Shown: positions 26,261 through 37,080, counted from the first letter of the stretch. The stretch: DNA of 64,000 nt from Karalla daura (GCA_029224185.1 CM055188.1:24585497-24649496), one strand, 5' to 3'. A program made the numbers and translations. The notes: generated from the sequence alone by a model not told the origin.

Positions 26261-26330
<70 letters not shown>
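26261..26330 (+). repeat. (AG)35 microsatellite
   Basis: Thirty-five uninterrupted AG units, followed by ACAGACAG. On the minus strand it is a CT tract just inside the candidate promoter, where CT/GA tracts are common. It can form triplex DNA. Confidence 0.97.
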
Positions 26331-26339
<9 letters not shown>

Positions 26340-26388
26340 AGGGGGGGATGAGGAGGAGGCGCTCTTTGCTGTTGCAGTGCCGTAATGC

Positions 26389-26405
26389 GCCCACAGGGGG
26401 CGCTC
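26389..26405 (+). promoter_or_regulatory. CTCF-like site
   Basis: CCCACAGGGGGCGCT contains the AGGGGGCGC core of the CTCF motif, with two mismatches in the flanking part. It sits at the outer edge of the candidate promoter, a usual place for CTCF. Prediction only. Confidence 0.4.
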
Positions 26406-26410
26406 CTGGG

Positions 26411-26561
26411 CTGAGTCCCTGTTACCACACTCGTGTCCTGCTGTATGTGTGTGTGTGTATCCCAATCATCTGGTACAGTCTCAATTTAAAACAGGTTTTA
26501 ATCCGATTTTTTAATAAATACTTTTTTATCGATCACATCACGTTTGTGGATGACATTAGGG
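26411..26561. other. Short non-coding spacer
   Basis: A small TG run at about 26445-26458 and AT-rich sequence, ending at the mobile element that follows. Confidence 0.6.
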
Positions 26562-26813
26562 TAACACGGTGGAGCAGTGGTTACAATTACCTCAGAGCAA
26601 GAGGGTTGCACGTTCGCATCTGAAGACTGAATTGCCTATACGTGTGAGTGTGATAGTGAAGGGTGTGCGTATGTATATCCCGATATGGACTGAAGTCCTG
26701 TCCAGGGCATTCCCTGCTTTAACACCATGTGAGCTACAGATAGACACCAGCAGTCCCATGTGACAGTTCTGGGTACAAAGTGGGAAAGATAATGGATAGG
26801 TAAATGGATGTAT
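26562..26813 (+). mobile_element. Teleost tRNA-headed dispersed repeat, internally deleted
   Basis: The left end (CACGGTGGAGCAGTGGTTA, then CTCAGAGCAAGAGGGTT) resembles the common fish repeat that starts gcacggtggtgcagtggttag. The right part has TTGCCTATACGTGTGAGTGTG, TGTCCAGGG and GATAATGGAT as in the distal half of the same family. The middle section, normally with the ccaaagacatgcaggtt part, is missing between about 26620 and 26625. The head has A- and B-box-like motifs. The family is named from memory; a repeat search would confirm it. Confidence 0.6.
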
Positions 26814-27055
26814 GGATCACATGAAGGAACATTGGAAAAGGATTATAAGACAATAATGTATCAGGGGGAGAGATGGTGTCTTAACACACAGAGAGCAGCA
26901 TCTTCTTCTCCATGGAATACAAACTGGGAGTTATGAGAACCTTAAAACGCATAACATAGATTGAGAATGAGAAGAGTTTGAGAGTGAGAATCTCTAGAGA
27001 CACATGTTTATTTACTCTACACAAAACAACAGCTAACGCTACCATGTCATTATAA
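26814..27055. other. Non-coding spacer
   Basis: AT-rich single-copy sequence with no recognisable feature. Confidence 0.5.
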
Positions 27056-27260
27056 TGTAGAATAGAATAGATGATAATAGAGTAGAATGGAGAAGAATAG
27101 GAAGCATTTATTGTCAGTGCACAGGAACAGAAAGTGCTACAGGTACAAAGAAATTGCAAGAGTCAGACAAAATGCAATAGATTGCATGGCCAACGGCATT
27201 TATGCAACAAGACTGTTGTGTGTAAGACAATGAAAGTTTTGTCCCAAGGAAGACGACTAT
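27056..27260 (-). mobile_element. LINE-type 3' tail remnant with AATAG repeats
   Basis: Degenerate AATAG units lead into GCATTTATTGTCAGTGCACA and AAAGAAATTGC. This resembles the fish repeat in which (AATAG)n is followed by actttattgtcattgcaca and cgaaatt, seen at the 3' ends of non-LTR elements in antisense. Roughly 100 further bases (to about 27260) may belong to it. Diverged, non-coding. Confidence 0.4.
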
Positions 27261-27806
27261 TTCCAGTGGAAGTTTGTGGCTGTATCCACAGTAGTGAAGT
27301 GAAATATAGGAGATAATGTTGATCACAAGTCCACTCGTCACAAGAGTTGAGAGTCCATCATGATGACAATGAAAAGCTTTATTGATACTTGGCTAATACT
27401 TGGCACCCTTTCAGTCTTTTGGGAAGGATCTCACAGTCAATCATACAGACATTACCACACAATCCATATCCATATTTGTACACAGGGTTAACAATATGAA
27501 ATCTTAGGTAACATCTTGATCAGAGTACCTTTTGTATTCTCATACAGACACCAGCGTCCGTATCTGCTGTCACAAGGCGTGACACAGTGACACAGTGACC
27601 TACGGCCGAGCCCTCCATCTATAGCGTTGTGTGACACGTGAAGTTACGGAAATTTACCATCGTGAGTGTCATACTATCATGTGTGATGTAAATCTTGAGA
27701 CAATTTTCAAGTAATCTAAGGCGTGTAAGAATATCTTACCTAGACTGGGTAATCTAAGCGAATACCGTCTAAATAATGTTTTAAGGCATGAATTTTGTGA
27801 ACTGTA
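27261..27806. other. Non-coding stretch
   Basis: No gene is recognised. A short tandem (GACACAGT)2 lies near 27583. Otherwise plain sequence. Confidence 0.5.
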
Positions 27807-27966
27807 GTGCAGAACACTTTAAGAGCAACCCTCCGCACACTGAATGCACTCCATTAATATCAGGAGGAGTTGCCTTTCCCACACTTACTCCCCCATACTA
27901 TTAATTCATAACATCTTTTATTTTATGTATTCCTTCACAGATAGTTAGGTTTTATAGTTTCACTTA
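27807..27966 (+). repeat. Diverged direct duplicate, copy 1
   Basis: Matches the segment at 28753-28906 in the same orientation. Shared blocks include CCCACACTTACTCCC, TTAATTcATA, TTTTATTT and gGTATTcCTTCA-like sequence, together with looser similarity upstream. The copies differ at many positions and by small gaps, so the duplication is old or the two are members of one dispersed family. Confidence 0.55.
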
Positions 27967-28752
27967 GGGCTTGGGAGTAATGTGTATCTGTGATGGAGAT
28001 ATGTACTTAGAATACAAAAAATGAGGAAATGCGTGAACAGTAACTGTATTCAATTGCTGTTCTCTATTCTGTATAAGTACTGAAATCAACACGAACAATT
28101 AAAACAATTGTTGGAATTAATGGAGTGCATGAGTGGACTGGTCTGTTTTATATGTGTATTAATTCTGCACAAAACCACATCCCTTTAATGTCTGGTGAGA
28201 TTGACTCAAGTTTGTTGTTGGAGCAACCGTAGAGAATTGAATTATAGAAAATAACTGAGAATCACGAATAGCAATCGTTGTTGTGGGTTGCAAGATGTCC
28301 AAGATGTCTATTGCTGAAAAGGTCTATTAATGCTTGGCCAAAGAGAATTTATGAAATGGTTCATTGTAGTGATGCTTCTCTTACAATCAACGGTCCATAT
28401 CCAACATCTGGATCCAGTTTTGTCTGTGGTATTAATGCAAACAATGTATCTAAATCAGGGTTCTTTTTACAATAATCTCAGAGTATCTTCCTCTTTTATC
28501 TGAACAATACAAACATCTGAATCTGTTGCCTCAAGGATAAGATGCATCTCACTGACTTTCCTGGATGCCTGACGTTTTAGGCCTAGTGTGAACCCATTTA
28601 TGCCAACATGTAAACCTCCCACACAAACGGGACGATCATATTCATGTTATCGAAACATATTCATGTTTCTGAGCAATCCATTGTATTGTAGAATGCAACA
28701 AAACCTTGCAGAATACATCACAAATTACATATTTGGACATGTATACTCAATC
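27967..28752. other. Non-coding stretch between the duplicates
   Basis: AT-rich sequence with no gene or repeat recognised. A 65-codon frame at 28278-28475 has no known match. Confidence 0.5.
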
Positions 28753-28906
28753 TGCTGCAAAGTACATTTTAAAAGACACAGTGTTTACACTGCATCAATT
28801 TTAGAAGACAGTCGCCTCTCCCACACTTACTCCCACACACAATTAATTTATAGTATGTTTTATTTGACGTATTTCTTCAACGCTTGTTAGATTTAACAGC
28901 TTCCTC
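28753..28906 (+). repeat. Diverged direct duplicate, copy 2
   Basis: Second copy of the block at 27807-27966, about 945 bases away. The best-kept part is CCCACACTTACTCCCACA followed by an AT-rich tail. Confidence 0.55.
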
Positions 28907-29859
28907 TCTCATCTGGCTTTTGGTTTCTCCTTTGCATGTAAGTATTTTGTTGCCTTTTGCCTTTAGAATTGGACCTTGCAAGGTTTGTTTTCATCCTAGC
29001 TCACGTTTATAAACATCTTATATTTTATCATTGAATTCACTGCTGTGTTATTTATTTATTTATTTTCTGAAATGTTTATAAAGTTCAGTTTAGTTGGGAA
29101 TGTTGAATATCAGAAGCAGATTAATTCTTTATCTCTTTTGATTTCTTTGTTTTTATTGTTTTCACATATTTTTGTCTAACAATAAACATATGAGACAGAA
29201 CCGATTGGGAGGAAAAACTCAAAGCTCCTAAATTTAAAACAGAACGAAACAATGACAATGTTTTTTTAAGCTTTCTTGTAGTTGTAGTTAATTGTTTTCA
29301 CGTTTCAGCTGAACTCCGTGCACAGTAAAGGCTCCCGTACATTGCTTATGATAATGTTCCTTTGCTTGTATGTGGGAGTTTTTCATTCATTCAATCTGCT
29401 TTCAGAAGTGAGTGTTTAATTCTACATTCAAGTCTGTCATGATAATGTCCATATTGTGCCTCAGTTTTACAGGAAAAAAAATCAGATTGTTCTTTACTTT
29501 ATTTCAGGTCAAAACTCGGATGTCTAAATCCAAACAGATGCTAGACTTAGACTGTGACTTTTTTCATCGTTATTTTGATTTACATTTGTTTCAATGCACA
29601 TCAGAACGAGATTTCGATGGAAATTCATTGCATAGAGTATGCACATCATTCGATCCTCGGTCCATCAGGTAAAATAATGGAATTATCACTATCACATTTG
29701 CCATAGTCATCAAAATGCATTTTGAAAGCCCTCCCTGACTTGTGAAGCTAGTGCATCCCCACTCAGCACACTTTAGCCTCAATGTGGAGCAGAGAATTGG
29801 GGACCCGCAGGTTACATCTGCGGCAAACAACATCTAAGATAAATTTACAGTGAATGGTG
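28907..29859. other. Non-coding AT-rich stretch
   Basis: No gene is recognised. A short (TTTA)4 run lies at about 29049-29064. Confidence 0.55.
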
Positions 29860-30310
29860 TTCAAAATAGAAATTGCCCGCGGAGATGGCGGGAGATAGGT
29901 TTGGTTGTGAGTTCCACAAAACCGGGCGAGCTCCTAATTAGATGAGGAGGCCCCCCGGCCGGCCTGTCGCATCCCATCAGCCGACACATTCACGCAGACC
30001 AACTTACACTGAGTGACACTCTGATGACAGATTTTGGATACAAAGCTGCGCCCGTGAGGCAATCCAGCCAACTTTTAATTCCCCCTCTTCTCTTGTGACA
30101 CGCGACTTCAAGACACTGAATGTGACTTTGACGACTTTGAAGTGACTTTATTTCAATATTCATCGAGCAGTCGGTGAATATCGGGAACTGAGACAAAGTG
30201 TGTTTTGGGCAGCGTTCCATGACGTCTCTGCAGTTAGGAAGCTTTTGGGATAACCGAGTTATTCAAACAGGCAGCTCCGGTTACCAATTGCACTCCGGAG
30301 AGAAAGATCT
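29860..30310. promoter_or_regulatory. Second CpG-rich, regulatory-looking block
   Basis: A GC- and CpG-richer patch in AT-rich DNA, with CTAATTAG (homeodomain palindrome) at about 29934, a GGCCGGCC-type run near 29955 and TGACGTC (CRE-like) at about 30219. It is free of simple repeats. It could be an enhancer or a second promoter upstream of the candidate at 26 kb. Confidence 0.3.
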
Positions 30311-30347
30311 GGCACTAACCAAACCACCTGGTCCCATGCAGCGTATA

Positions 30348-30350
<3 letters not shown>

Positions 30351-30412
<62 letters not shown>
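30351..30412. repeat. (TG)31 microsatellite
   Basis: Thirty-one uninterrupted TG units immediately after the CpG-rich block. Long enough to adopt Z-DNA. Confidence 0.97.
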
Positions 30413-30415
<3 letters not shown>

Positions 30416-32260
30416 TGAGAGAGGTAAGGCGAACATGTATTTTTGATTGAGGAAGATAAAGACATTTGTGTGTGCGTGTGTTATGTGAATAAAAGCGCAG
30501 CTGAATTTCTGTGCTTGCCAGAAAATTTCCCCTGAGTCTATCACACCACCCAGCTTTCAGTGCTTTTCAAAAGCCCACTGTCTGCCATTAGAAATGGTTG
30601 GTTTGGCCATAGTAATACTAAGAGATTAGCCTCACTTACCATGTGAAAGGCCTCTGGACAAAGCCATTCCCTATCTCACACTTAAACACTAACACATTGA
30701 TTAGCTCTGAGTAAGTGCGGTTCTCCAGCTCCAGTTCAGGCCTACATTATTAAGTTCTCATGGGAATATTTTTATGGAGTATGAAACACATCAGTCTGAG
30801 TACAAAGTTAGCCTTGTGCGAACCAGGAACAAAACAGGCTGTGGCTTCTTTTCAGTTGAACTGCATTTCATGTCGATTATTTCACAGCCTAGTATCATAA
30901 GGCAGTGAAAATAAAGATGCAGCACCTTAAAGATGCATAAATACAAAAACAGGTCCCTTTTAATATACTTAACCACAGCGGGCAACCAAAAGATGTTTTG
31001 CATACAGTGTTCAGTGATGTATTCTCTTACAACAGGCAGATTAATCATGGCTGTCATGATTTGGCTAGACAGTGCATAGGCCCAGGCAGCTTGGGCTGAA
31101 AGTAGAGAGAATATTAAATAAATTTGCACATGGCTGTTTGGTGGTTTGCTGCTGTTTTGCTCTCTATTTACTTTTTCATTTTATTCATGCACTATTAATG
31201 GGCCTGTGTTTGGCACGAAGAACAAACATTTTAAGTGAGCAGAGAGATACAAGAGCTGACTGATCAGAGGGAAGAGTCCCAGTTGTAGTTGAAAACACAA
31301 ACAGATGTACCAACCTGCGTTTGTGCTTATAGTCTTGTGCATAAGACAACACTATGCAAACACTTTGCTTACAGTGGTGCTGTGCGCTCAGATGTATGAC
31401 ACAAAGAAGCACAGATCTGTCCACAGGAGTTTGTCTGAAGTTTCTGTCCTCTCTCTATTTGAATCAAGAAGGAAAAACAAAAACTTCTTTCATAAAGAGG
31501 TACTAAATGATCACTTGTCACTTTGTCTGATGCACTGAGACTATCGTGTGTTTCCAGACATTCCTGATTGAAAGATAAGGAACTGAGGGATAATTCTCTA
31601 TAAATAAATAAGACGACCGAAAGAAAGGGTTTGTTTAATCAGAAGTCAAGTTGACCCTTGTTACATAAAAGGAGAGTAAGAAAAGTCAAGTAAGAAATAA
31701 ATCAGACTCGATTCAGCAGGTAAAGTGCAGATTTGGAGGCCATGTAACCTCAGAAGGTGCAGCGCCTGCTAAACAGGTAATGAGCCATTAATAGGTTCAC
31801 ACCAGGATGGAGGACTGTTACACCGGACGGTTACAGGATATTATCTGGTTAAACCCGTCTGAACTGTTTGAACTGTTGCCCCAATCCCATTTCAGCTCTA
31901 AGGATCCTCGACCATTATGGAACCACGCCATCTGTGCACACAGTACCAGATCAGGACAGAGAAACACTTCTTGAAAAACCGGTTTGTAAAAACTTTGTTT
32001 GCCGGCTGAGGTTAAAGATAAAATGCCTACAACTGATAACTGTGACGGCACCTTAAGAATTCTTCCTTTTCTTAATTTCTGTTTGCATTGGTTTTGTGTT
32101 TCCCTTCATTTTTAAGACACCGATTTACATAAGACATAATGCAACAAGGAAATAATGTCATCCTTAATGTTGCAATGTGCGTTTTTTACTATATTTCAAT
32201 AATGAGCACTAGTTTAATGTCATACAAGTAGCTCAAATGTTTCTTTTATCCCATGGGTTT
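30413..32260. other. Non-coding stretch
   Basis: No gene is recognised. The part at about 31690-32050 is complex sequence without simple repeats. The remainder is plain AT-leaning DNA. Confidence 0.5.
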
Positions 32261-32880
32261 CCTTGATGTCACCCATTAATTTGTAAAGGTCCATTTTTGA
32301 AAGCATGAGTTTGGCTCACAGCGAGCCGCCATCTTGAATCTTTGGAGCCAGAAGAAACCATATTTGGATGAAAACTGGAGTTGGAGAGGGGTCATGAGCA
32401 TGTTAACTTTTGACCTCTGTCATCCTCTATACAACCACTGATCTGTATGATCCATACTGACTATTGGAGAATAATCTGGCCATACAATCAATGTAATGAG
32501 CAAAGTTACTTAACAAACACAATGTATGCATAAAATGAATGTAACTTGTGCTCTCACCTCAGTCTTTAGCGTCCATAAGGGTCACTTGTCAATCACTTTT
32601 GGTCAGACAAATAGTCAAATAGTAATGCCCTCATATTTAAGGTCAAATATCTAATTAATCATGTCATTATTTTTAAACTGACCACGAGTTCATATTCTGC
32701 AATGAGAAACTTTAGTTGTTGAAACCATTGGAGTTGTGAAAGAAAATGTATTGAGTGTATACAGTGTTTTTTGGAGCCAGCCCCTGTGGATACCGGTGGT
32801 ATTGCAGGTAAAGTCACTACTGCGTTGGCTTCACTTTTCAGATCAGATGTCTTCGTCCATCCTTTATATACAGTCTGTGT
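32261..32880 (+). mobile_element. Unclassified teleost dispersed repeat
   Basis: Several blocks match a repeat I know from many percomorph genomes: GATGTCACCCATTaaTTTGT, GCCGCCATCTTGaatcTTTGG, AGCCAGAAGaaACCATATTT, GGAGCCAGCCCcTGTGGA, CGTTGGCTTCACTTTTCAG and TTTATATACAGTCTgTG at the right end. Order and orientation agree, so this is a near full-length, diverged copy of about 620 bases. No coding capacity. Whether the family is a SINE or a non-autonomous DNA element I cannot say. Confidence 0.55.
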
Positions 32881-33354
32881 TTTCCACAAAACAGCTTTTA
32901 ACTTTCTTCAACTTTTTACTTTATTTGAAGTGTCCAGCTGTAAGTGACATTGATGAGGAACATCTGCCATTAATGGCCAAAGTGCTTGGGCAAAGCTCAG
33001 GGAGCGGTTGGGTAGGGTTGGGAAAGAAGTAGATGTCTTGGGGACAGCAGCAGAGCCCAGCAACAAAATGTCCTCCACAGTTCAGCACAGCCTCATGCAG
33101 AGGTCTTGGTTTCAGCATCCGAGTGGTTAGGATCCCTGCAGAAGTCCCTGGGTTCATCATTTTGAGAAAAATTCCCCATCAGAGCATAGCTGACTGACAT
33201 TTTTTATTCTGGCAGGAGTTCTCACCCCAATCACCTTCAAAGCAATGTGGGTATATTGTGTGCATGGTGTAGACTTGATATTTGATACTTCATTTATACT
33301 TTATTCCTAAATTAGCATTGACATTGGCTGGACAGGGACAGCCAGGAAGACAGG

Positions 33355-33372
33355 TATGGCCCGTGGGCCATA
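33355..33372. repeat. Perfect short palindrome
   Basis: TATGGCCC-GT-GGGCCATA, arms of 8 bases. The string resembles the tatggcccgcgggccata-type sequence near the ends of some hAT transposons, so it may be an element end, but no partner end was found. Confidence 0.5.
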
Positions 33373-33513
33373 TAATTCCCATGTCTGCTGTAAAGTTCTC
33401 CTATCAGAGGTGAACCTTGGCAGGATTAATTCATATAGCATGTTTGTTTGTTTGTTTTGTTTCTTTTACACACTCATGTTACTAGAATGAATTATTTCAA
33501 GCAAATTGGGTCC

Positions 33514-33540
33514 ATGAACATGGACCCAGATCATGTTCAT
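33514..33540. repeat. Inverted repeat with 9-base arms
   Basis: ATGAACATG at 33514-33522 and CATGTTCAT at 33532-33540, around nine bases. The left arm overlaps the smaller palindrome TCCATG-AA-CATGGA. Confidence 0.7.
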
Positions 33541-34129
33541 TTTTGTTTCCTGTAATGTGAGAGTGTGTTGTAGACCTAAAAGAAAGAAAAGGACTCAGAA
33601 AGGAGGAGAAAGTACACTGACTGTGACCTTATGTTGAAAAGGTGTATCAATACTTGAGAGTCTTGAAGGAACAACTACCATGCTTTTTTAATGATTCCCT
33701 CATTTTTGCCCTCACGGTCGTCTGGGGATAGTCTTACAGTGAGCCAAACAGGCACTGCCAGTAGACAGTTTAGTCAACAGTGTTCATGCAAACACTTCTC
33801 TGATATGAAAGGCCATGACGTCTTTGTGGGAATACCTCCTGTTCTCTCTGACTGATGCATGGAAAGACAATATCCCTTTTGCATCTAGTCTTACAATGAC
33901 CTTAAGGCCTAGACTAACCCTGACCCTGCATGTGAGGGTTTGGAATATTCCATTACACTTGCACATATACATATGTGATTCTGCACACATTTACACTGTG
34001 ATACACTTACATTACTTAAATGTAAGTTACACTATAACAAACACAAGTTAAAAGTGTAAACATTCAGAGGCAAACTGGAGCAGCTTTCTCTGTTGTAGGA
34101 CAAACATTTAAAGGTTGGTCTCAGATGGT

Positions 34130-34960
34130 ATCAAAGACTAGCAAAACACATTTATTCACGGGAACCTTAATGCAGATTATTAATGTTAAATATGGCAGTG
34201 CATAATCGCATCTCATTACATGCGCTCATTAGAAAAGACACTGATCAAACAAACATGAAGGAGACATGAAGTAAGTCATTAGAGGATGGTGAAACCTGGC
34301 ATCAGCGGAGGTGAAAGTCTTATTTTGTAGTGTCATGCATATGTTACATGCTTGAAATAGTAATATATTAAGTAAGGTAGGGTGAGTTACGAATAATTCC
34401 AATTTAATTATTCATTCGGACTGCATTTTAGTTGTGGGAAACCTTAAGAGACTCCAGAGACTTGTTCTTTAAATTGCTGCAACCTTATAGGCAGGCTCAT
34501 TGGCCATGATTTAATGTGCATCTTTTCATAGACCTCAATTATCAATTAACTGTAAGTGTACACCACTGGGAATATCCTCAGTCGCGTCCACCACATTAAC
34601 ATCCATTAGAAGGGAATCACCTGTCTTCGCTAGAGCTCCTCAGCTGCTGAATGTTTTCCTCTGGGCTGCAATCTGTCATAGCTGGGAGAAAAAAATGAGA
34701 CAGATCATTTGCAATTGCCTCTGAATCATTTCAAGGTGATCGCAAATCTCAAAATCAACAGTTTGGATCACAGTGAGTGAGAGTCAGTCCTAAAGGCTGA
34801 TTCCTCTAATTAGGAACGAGGCAGGAGCACAGGGCCACCACAAAACAAGTCCATTCAGTGTGAAAACCATCTGCTGTCTTATGTGAATTCAAGAGCATTT
34901 AATATATTTAGAATCGAAAATAAATGTAATTGCGGTGTGAAATGTGAACAGTTTGGAGAC
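34130..34960. promoter_or_regulatory. Possible conserved non-coding block
   Basis: About 830 bases of AT-rich, complex, repeat-free DNA with several homeodomain cores, for example ATTATCAATTAACTG near 34536 and CTAATTAGG near 34807. The texture resembles deeply conserved vertebrate enhancers. Conservation cannot be measured from a single sequence. Confidence 0.22.
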
Positions 34961-36212
34961 GTCGTGACTCAATAAATGGCGAAAGTTTTCTGATCTCTAT
35001 AATTACTATCAAGAGAATATTGACTTTGATAACACATGAAGGGAGAAACATCATTAGAGGCATATTGTGTGAGGACAAACACCACGGATGTGTCGTACTT
35101 CAAACATGAAGCCATTAACACTGTGCTGAGCTGAGTATGCGGAGAGTGGGATACTTAATGACAAGACAGCAGGCAGCTCTTCACCTGTTTCAGGAGGCTT
35201 TAAAGGAGGTGCCTTTCCTGGATGCCGAAGCTTAGTTAAAACGAGGCAAACAGAACCCAATTAGTCATAAGCAGCGTCTTCGTGTTGTCTCTGCTCATGC
35301 AGATTGGGGCGGCACGTCTTCTGTCTCTGATTTGTGCACCATGGGGTGTGCACAGTGAGGAGACTGACAATCAAAAGTCTTTTGATTAGACATTATGCAC
35401 ATCACTCAGGTCAGAGCTGCAGGAATCGTGACTTTCTTTTGATACTTGCTTTTAGTTTTTCAGCTTCATAGGCAGTTGACCTGGAGGACCAAGAAGAGAG
35501 AAAGAGAGAGGGGGCGAGACATGAGTGCTTTAATAATTCTAGATTTATGCAACTACTCATATTGTAGCTCTTTTGAGGGTTTAGCTCATATGAAATCATC
35601 ATTGAACCTCAATTATCTCAAATTTGATGAAAATAGAATTACTCAAACACAATACACTTTAGAGAGGTTTTCTACACGCATATGCTATTTCCATTTATAT
35701 ATTCTATTACTTCTGTGAAGACTTTGGTAAATCTATTTGAAGCATTAATATCACTGCACTTGAACAACAATTATACAGTTTGCCCCGAACATTTCAGAAC
35801 ACAACATATTGGTATCCTAAAAAGGTGAATTTAAAAATATGAAAATGAGAAAATAATATTAGATGTCTGAGGGTCAGAGAGTAATCCTCCTACTGCTGGC
35901 AACACTGAGCCTTGGGCAAAAAGAGAAATAATGTGTGTGATGTCTTGTTCTACAAAACACTTCGAGTGATCATGAAGACTAGAAAAGCACTATCAAAGAA
36001 TTTACCATTCATTTGCCATTTACTGCTTAATGCATGGATGTGATATAACATCTCAGCAAATGGCCTACGAATAAGTACAAAAATGTTCTTCTCTAGCATG
36101 CCACAAAACACTTGTCACTACAGATCCTCCCATTGACCACTTTATCTGAGTGTGAACATGAAGTGTACATGACATGTCAAATGTGTCAACAGCCTGAGAC
36201 ACACTGGCAAAC
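34961..36212. other. Non-coding stretch
   Basis: No gene is recognised. Plain AT-leaning DNA with a small GA-rich patch at about 35492-35515. Confidence 0.5.
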
Positions 36213-36254
36213 ACTCTCTCTCTCTCCCCCCCCCCCCCTCTCTCTCTCTCTCTC
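36213..36254. repeat. (CT)n-C13-(TC)n compound microsatellite
   Basis: CT repeats, a C13 run at 36226-36238, then TC repeats. An AC-rich run follows at about 36260-36281. Confidence 0.92.
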
Positions 36255-36384
36255 TTCTTCACACACATATACACACACACGCCATCCAATCGATTAAGTA
36301 ATCAATCTTTCTTTACATGGCAATTTTCATACAACAAGCTAAACAAAATGTGACAAAACAAGACAGAGAAAAAGATGATAAAAA

Positions 36385-36650
36385 TGAACCATGCTTTGAC
36401 TGTGATCAAATAACCATGGTATATAATGGTTTTCACATTTTTCACTGTTTTCATGGGTTTTTTTGATAACCATGATACATTGTCATAACATGGCTTTAAA
36501 ACCATAGTAGTACCAAAGTTACCATGCTGTATATGGGTAAAACATGGTAGAACGATGGGTAGGAACATAGTATTAGAATATGGTGCCATAATAAAGCCAT
36601 GGTTATTGCATAAAAACCATAAGAAAACAGAATGAATTACCATAAGGGCA
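36385..36650. repeat. Degenerate AACCATGG-motif array
   Basis: About ten irregularly spaced variants of AACCATGG or its complement (for example AACCATGCT, AACCATGGTA, AACCATGAT, AACCATAGT, TTACCATGCT, GCCATGGTTA) occur in 265 bases. The motif is largely self-complementary. I know similar ACCATGG-rich satellites from other fish. It looks like the remains of a minisatellite or of a palindromic transposon. Confidence 0.5.
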
Positions 36651-36769
36651 AATTAAAAGCCTGAAAAAAAGGTGAGTTGAGCATCTTTATTAAAAACAGA
36701 AATGTAGTTGTGGTTACACAGTTGCGAGTTACTGTAAATGAATGCGACCTCTCTGTGTGTTTTAGATCT

Positions 36770-37080
36770 TATTTTAGTATGCTTAAATGGTTAGTGCCAG
36801 AGGACCTCGGGGTCTGTGAGGGTTGATAAAAGTCGGTCCGATAAATAAGTAGGCCCAAGACCATTAAGACATTTAAAAACTAATAAAAAAAAACCTTAAA
36901 ATCAATTCTGAAGGGCACGTGGGAGCCAGTGCAGTGATTTTAAAACTACTATGATGTGTTTCTACGCTCTGGACCTCATCAGCACTTGTGTAGCAGAGTT
37001 TTGCAGTAATTGGAGATTAAAGATGCTTTTTTTTTGGGAAGATCAGAAATCAGGACAAAAGTCACATCCAGATTTTTTAC
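36770..37080 (-). mobile_element. LINE (non-LTR retrotransposon) remnant, antisense
   Basis: Read on the minus strand, plus positions 36870 to 36780 translate to CLNGLGPTYLSDRLLS and then a stop, matching the alnGLaPsYLSdLL motif near the C end of teleost LINE proteins. The plus strand to the right (GACCATTAAGACATTTAAAA, GGGAGCCAGTGCAGTGATTT) also matches the antisense of such elements. It is short and non-functional. The exact clade is not resolved. Confidence 0.5.

Larger units (their letters stand above)
25650..26410 (-). promoter_or_regulatory. Candidate CpG-rich promoter and untranslated first exon
   Basis: This block has many CpG dinucleotides, unlike its neighbours. On the minus strand, GTAAGT (plus 26098-26103) and GTGAGT (plus 25879-25884) are strong splice-donor cores. 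They would end an exon at 26104 or 25885. Reading leftwards, the sequence runs from a CT-rich tract through GC-rich DNA with a short upstream-type ORF (ATG to TGA, 11 codons), as untranslated first exons often do. The 26104 donor has a weak exon side (CCT). On the plus strand the same spot reads as a pyrimidine tract plus ACAG, an acceptor, so orientation is uncertain. No protein is recognisable. Confidence 0.35.
32881..34129. other. Non-coding stretch with two small inverted repeats
   Basis: No gene is recognised. It carries the palindromes at 33355-33372 and 33514-33540. A (TGTT)n run lies at about 33441-33456. Confidence 0.5.
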
